Positions 32,381 through 33,149 of a DNA stretch of 33,149 bases are shown here, piece after piece (the stretch's first letter is position 1; each line of letters opens with the position of its first letter). The notes beneath the pieces were generated by a model. It searched no databases and was not told the origin of the DNA. It was given only the letters and a program-made list of their open reading frames with translations. The position numbers and the translations under genes are program-made. This stretch comes from Nostoc sp. CHAB 5834 (GTDB lineage: Bacteria > Cyanobacteriota > Cyanobacteriia > Cyanobacteriales > Nostocaceae): positions 1-33,149 of the forward strand of contig JAIVFU010000073.1 in the NCBI GenBank assembly GCA_020829485.1, in the 5' to 3' direction.

Positions 32381-33149
32381 ATGTTTAACCACCAAGACAT
32401 TGAAATTCAGAACATAGATCATTTGGGTATAATTGCAGGAATTATAGATGCCATAGGCTTAGTAGATATTATAAATGAATTAGTCGGTCAAGAGGCGCAA
32501 GAAAAAATTAGTCCGGGACATGTAGTTAAAGCAATGATATTAAATGGACTGGGTTTTGTAAGCAGTCCATTATATATGTTTCCAGAGTTTTTTAAAGATA
32601 AACCTTGTGAACATCTAATTGGAGAAGGAGTAAAAGCAGAATATTTAAATGATGATAAATTAGGTAGAGTAATGGATAAGTTATTTATTAAAGGTTTAAC
32701 TGAGATATTTTCAGAGATTACTACAAATGTAATCCGACAATTTAATATTAATTTAAAATCCTCACATTTAGACTCGACTTCACTACATTTACATGGTGAA
32801 TACAACACTAGTTTACCAGATGTAATTATTCATAATAATTCATTGAATGGTCAAATTAAATCACCCAACGGGAGAGGAAGTTTCGACTCGACGGGAACCG
32901 CCATCGCTCTTAGCGTCTCCCCTTGCGAGAAGACTCGAACTTCCTCACCACAAGCTATTGAAATTACCTATGGTTATTCTCGTGACCATAGACCCGATTT
33001 AAAACAATTTATTATAGACTTAATATCATCATCTGATGGAGATATACCAATATTTTTAAAATCTGCATCTGGAAATCAATCCGATTGTTCAAGTTTTGCT
33101 AACATATTTTTAGAATACAAAGAACAAATGCAAAAACCAGAAATAAAAA
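32381..33149 (+). CDS. IS1634-type (DUF4277) transposase, 5' part
   Basis: An open frame from ATG 32381 that runs off the window end, 256 codons so far. It opens with IQNIDHLGIIAGIIDAIGLV, then VVKAMILNGLGFVSSPLYMF and EYLNDDKLGRVMDKL, the DUF4277 N-terminal domain. LDSTSLHLHGEY holds the first catalytic Asp, and ITYGYSRDHRPDLKQF follows. The IS1634/IS4-group enzyme cuts and pastes its own element. Between those two blocks is a segment of about 40 residues, of which 23 come from a dispersed repeat (32876-32944), kept in frame. The left terminal repeat of the element should lie between 32167 and 32380 but cannot be fixed without the other end. Confidence 0.9.
   Translation, partial: MFNHQDIEIQNIDHLGIIAGIIDAIGLVDIINELVGQEAQEKISPGHVVKAMILNGLGFVSSPLYMFPEFFKDKPCEHLIGEGVKAEYLNDDKLGRVMDKLFIKGLTEIFSEITTNVIRQFNINLKSSHLDSTSLHLHGEYNTSLPDVIIHNNSLNGQIKSPNGRGSFDSTGTAIALSVSPCEKTRTSSPQAIEITYGYSRDHRPDLKQFIIDLISSSDGDIPIFLKSASGNQSDCSSFANIFLEYKEQMQKPEIK
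32876..32944 (+). repeat. 69-bp dispersed repeat in frame within the transposase
   Basis: An imperfect hairpin with ends GGAAGTTTCGACTC and GACTCGAACTTCC; the inside holds CGCTCTTAGCGTCTCCCCTTGCGAG, related to sequence near 9870. Its length is exactly 23 codons, so the transposase frame passes through without stops. Confidence 0.7.

Noticed and set aside
1..33149. tRNA, rRNA or riboswitch
   Set aside because: No cloverleaf-like or rRNA sequence and no known riboswitch core was recognised on reading; a covariance-model search would be needed to exclude small RNAs.

Overview
The window is chromosome from a filamentous, heterocyst-type cyanobacterium (Nostoc/Anabaena-like, Nostocales). The evidence is moderate A+T content, very frequent GCGATCGC (HIP1) octamers inside and outside genes, 7-bp short tandem repeats of the STRR type, many small palindromic elements, and cyanobacterial gene families (CcbP, DUF1517, Vipp1, menaquinone/phylloquinone-type menB and menD).

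Layout. 1-785: a broken class D beta-lactamase gene, cut by a mobile-element end and by a short dispersed repeat that adds two stop codons. 1434-3465: a protein with a double-glycine leader and a GT4 glycosyltransferase. 4372-8494: a DUF1517 exported membrane protein, a CcbP-type calcium-binding protein facing a maltose/galactoside-type acetyltransferase, and a receiver-PAS-GGDEF diguanylate cyclase. 8495-10742: a gene-poor junkyard of nested elements ending in an IS1380-type transposase remnant. 10743-18220: an unusual chaperone module, all on the plus strand: a large TPR protein, a J-domain-like protein without HPD, a divergent GrpE, a DnaK-like Hsp70 and a zinc-ribbon TPR protein. 18602-24157: folB, menD, a DUF3800 protein, a DUF2887/Rpn-type nuclease and menB. 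24285-30976: a Cys-rich cyanobacterial protein, a DUF721/DciA-like protein with a zinc ribbon, a SPOR-like membrane protein, tandem PspA and Vipp1 genes, a thioredoxin and a PLP aminotransferase. 31393-end: an exported protein and an IS1634-type transposase running off the window.

The most notable discovery is a decayed integron inside the chaperone module, between grpE and hsp70. A minus-strand fragment of a tyrosine recombinase of integron-integrase type (14541-14681) points away from a gene cassette of about 740 bp. The cassette has one open reading frame (14870-15490) and ends in a structure with all the parts of an attC site (15485-15570), including an 11-bp stem with one extrahelical G; the frame's stop codon lies inside the attC R'' box. 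The cassette protein is not recognised.

How genes work together: menD and menB are two steps of naphthoquinone (phylloquinone) synthesis and folB is a folate step. Vipp1 and PspA are membrane-maintenance proteins encoded next to a thioredoxin. The TPR/J/GrpE/Hsp70/TPR run probably forms a dedicated Hsp70 machine with a specialised client, which is inference from order and strand. Mobile DNA has shaped much of the rest: at least ten small inverted-repeat elements, two transposase genes or remnants, and repeat insertions inside coding sequences.
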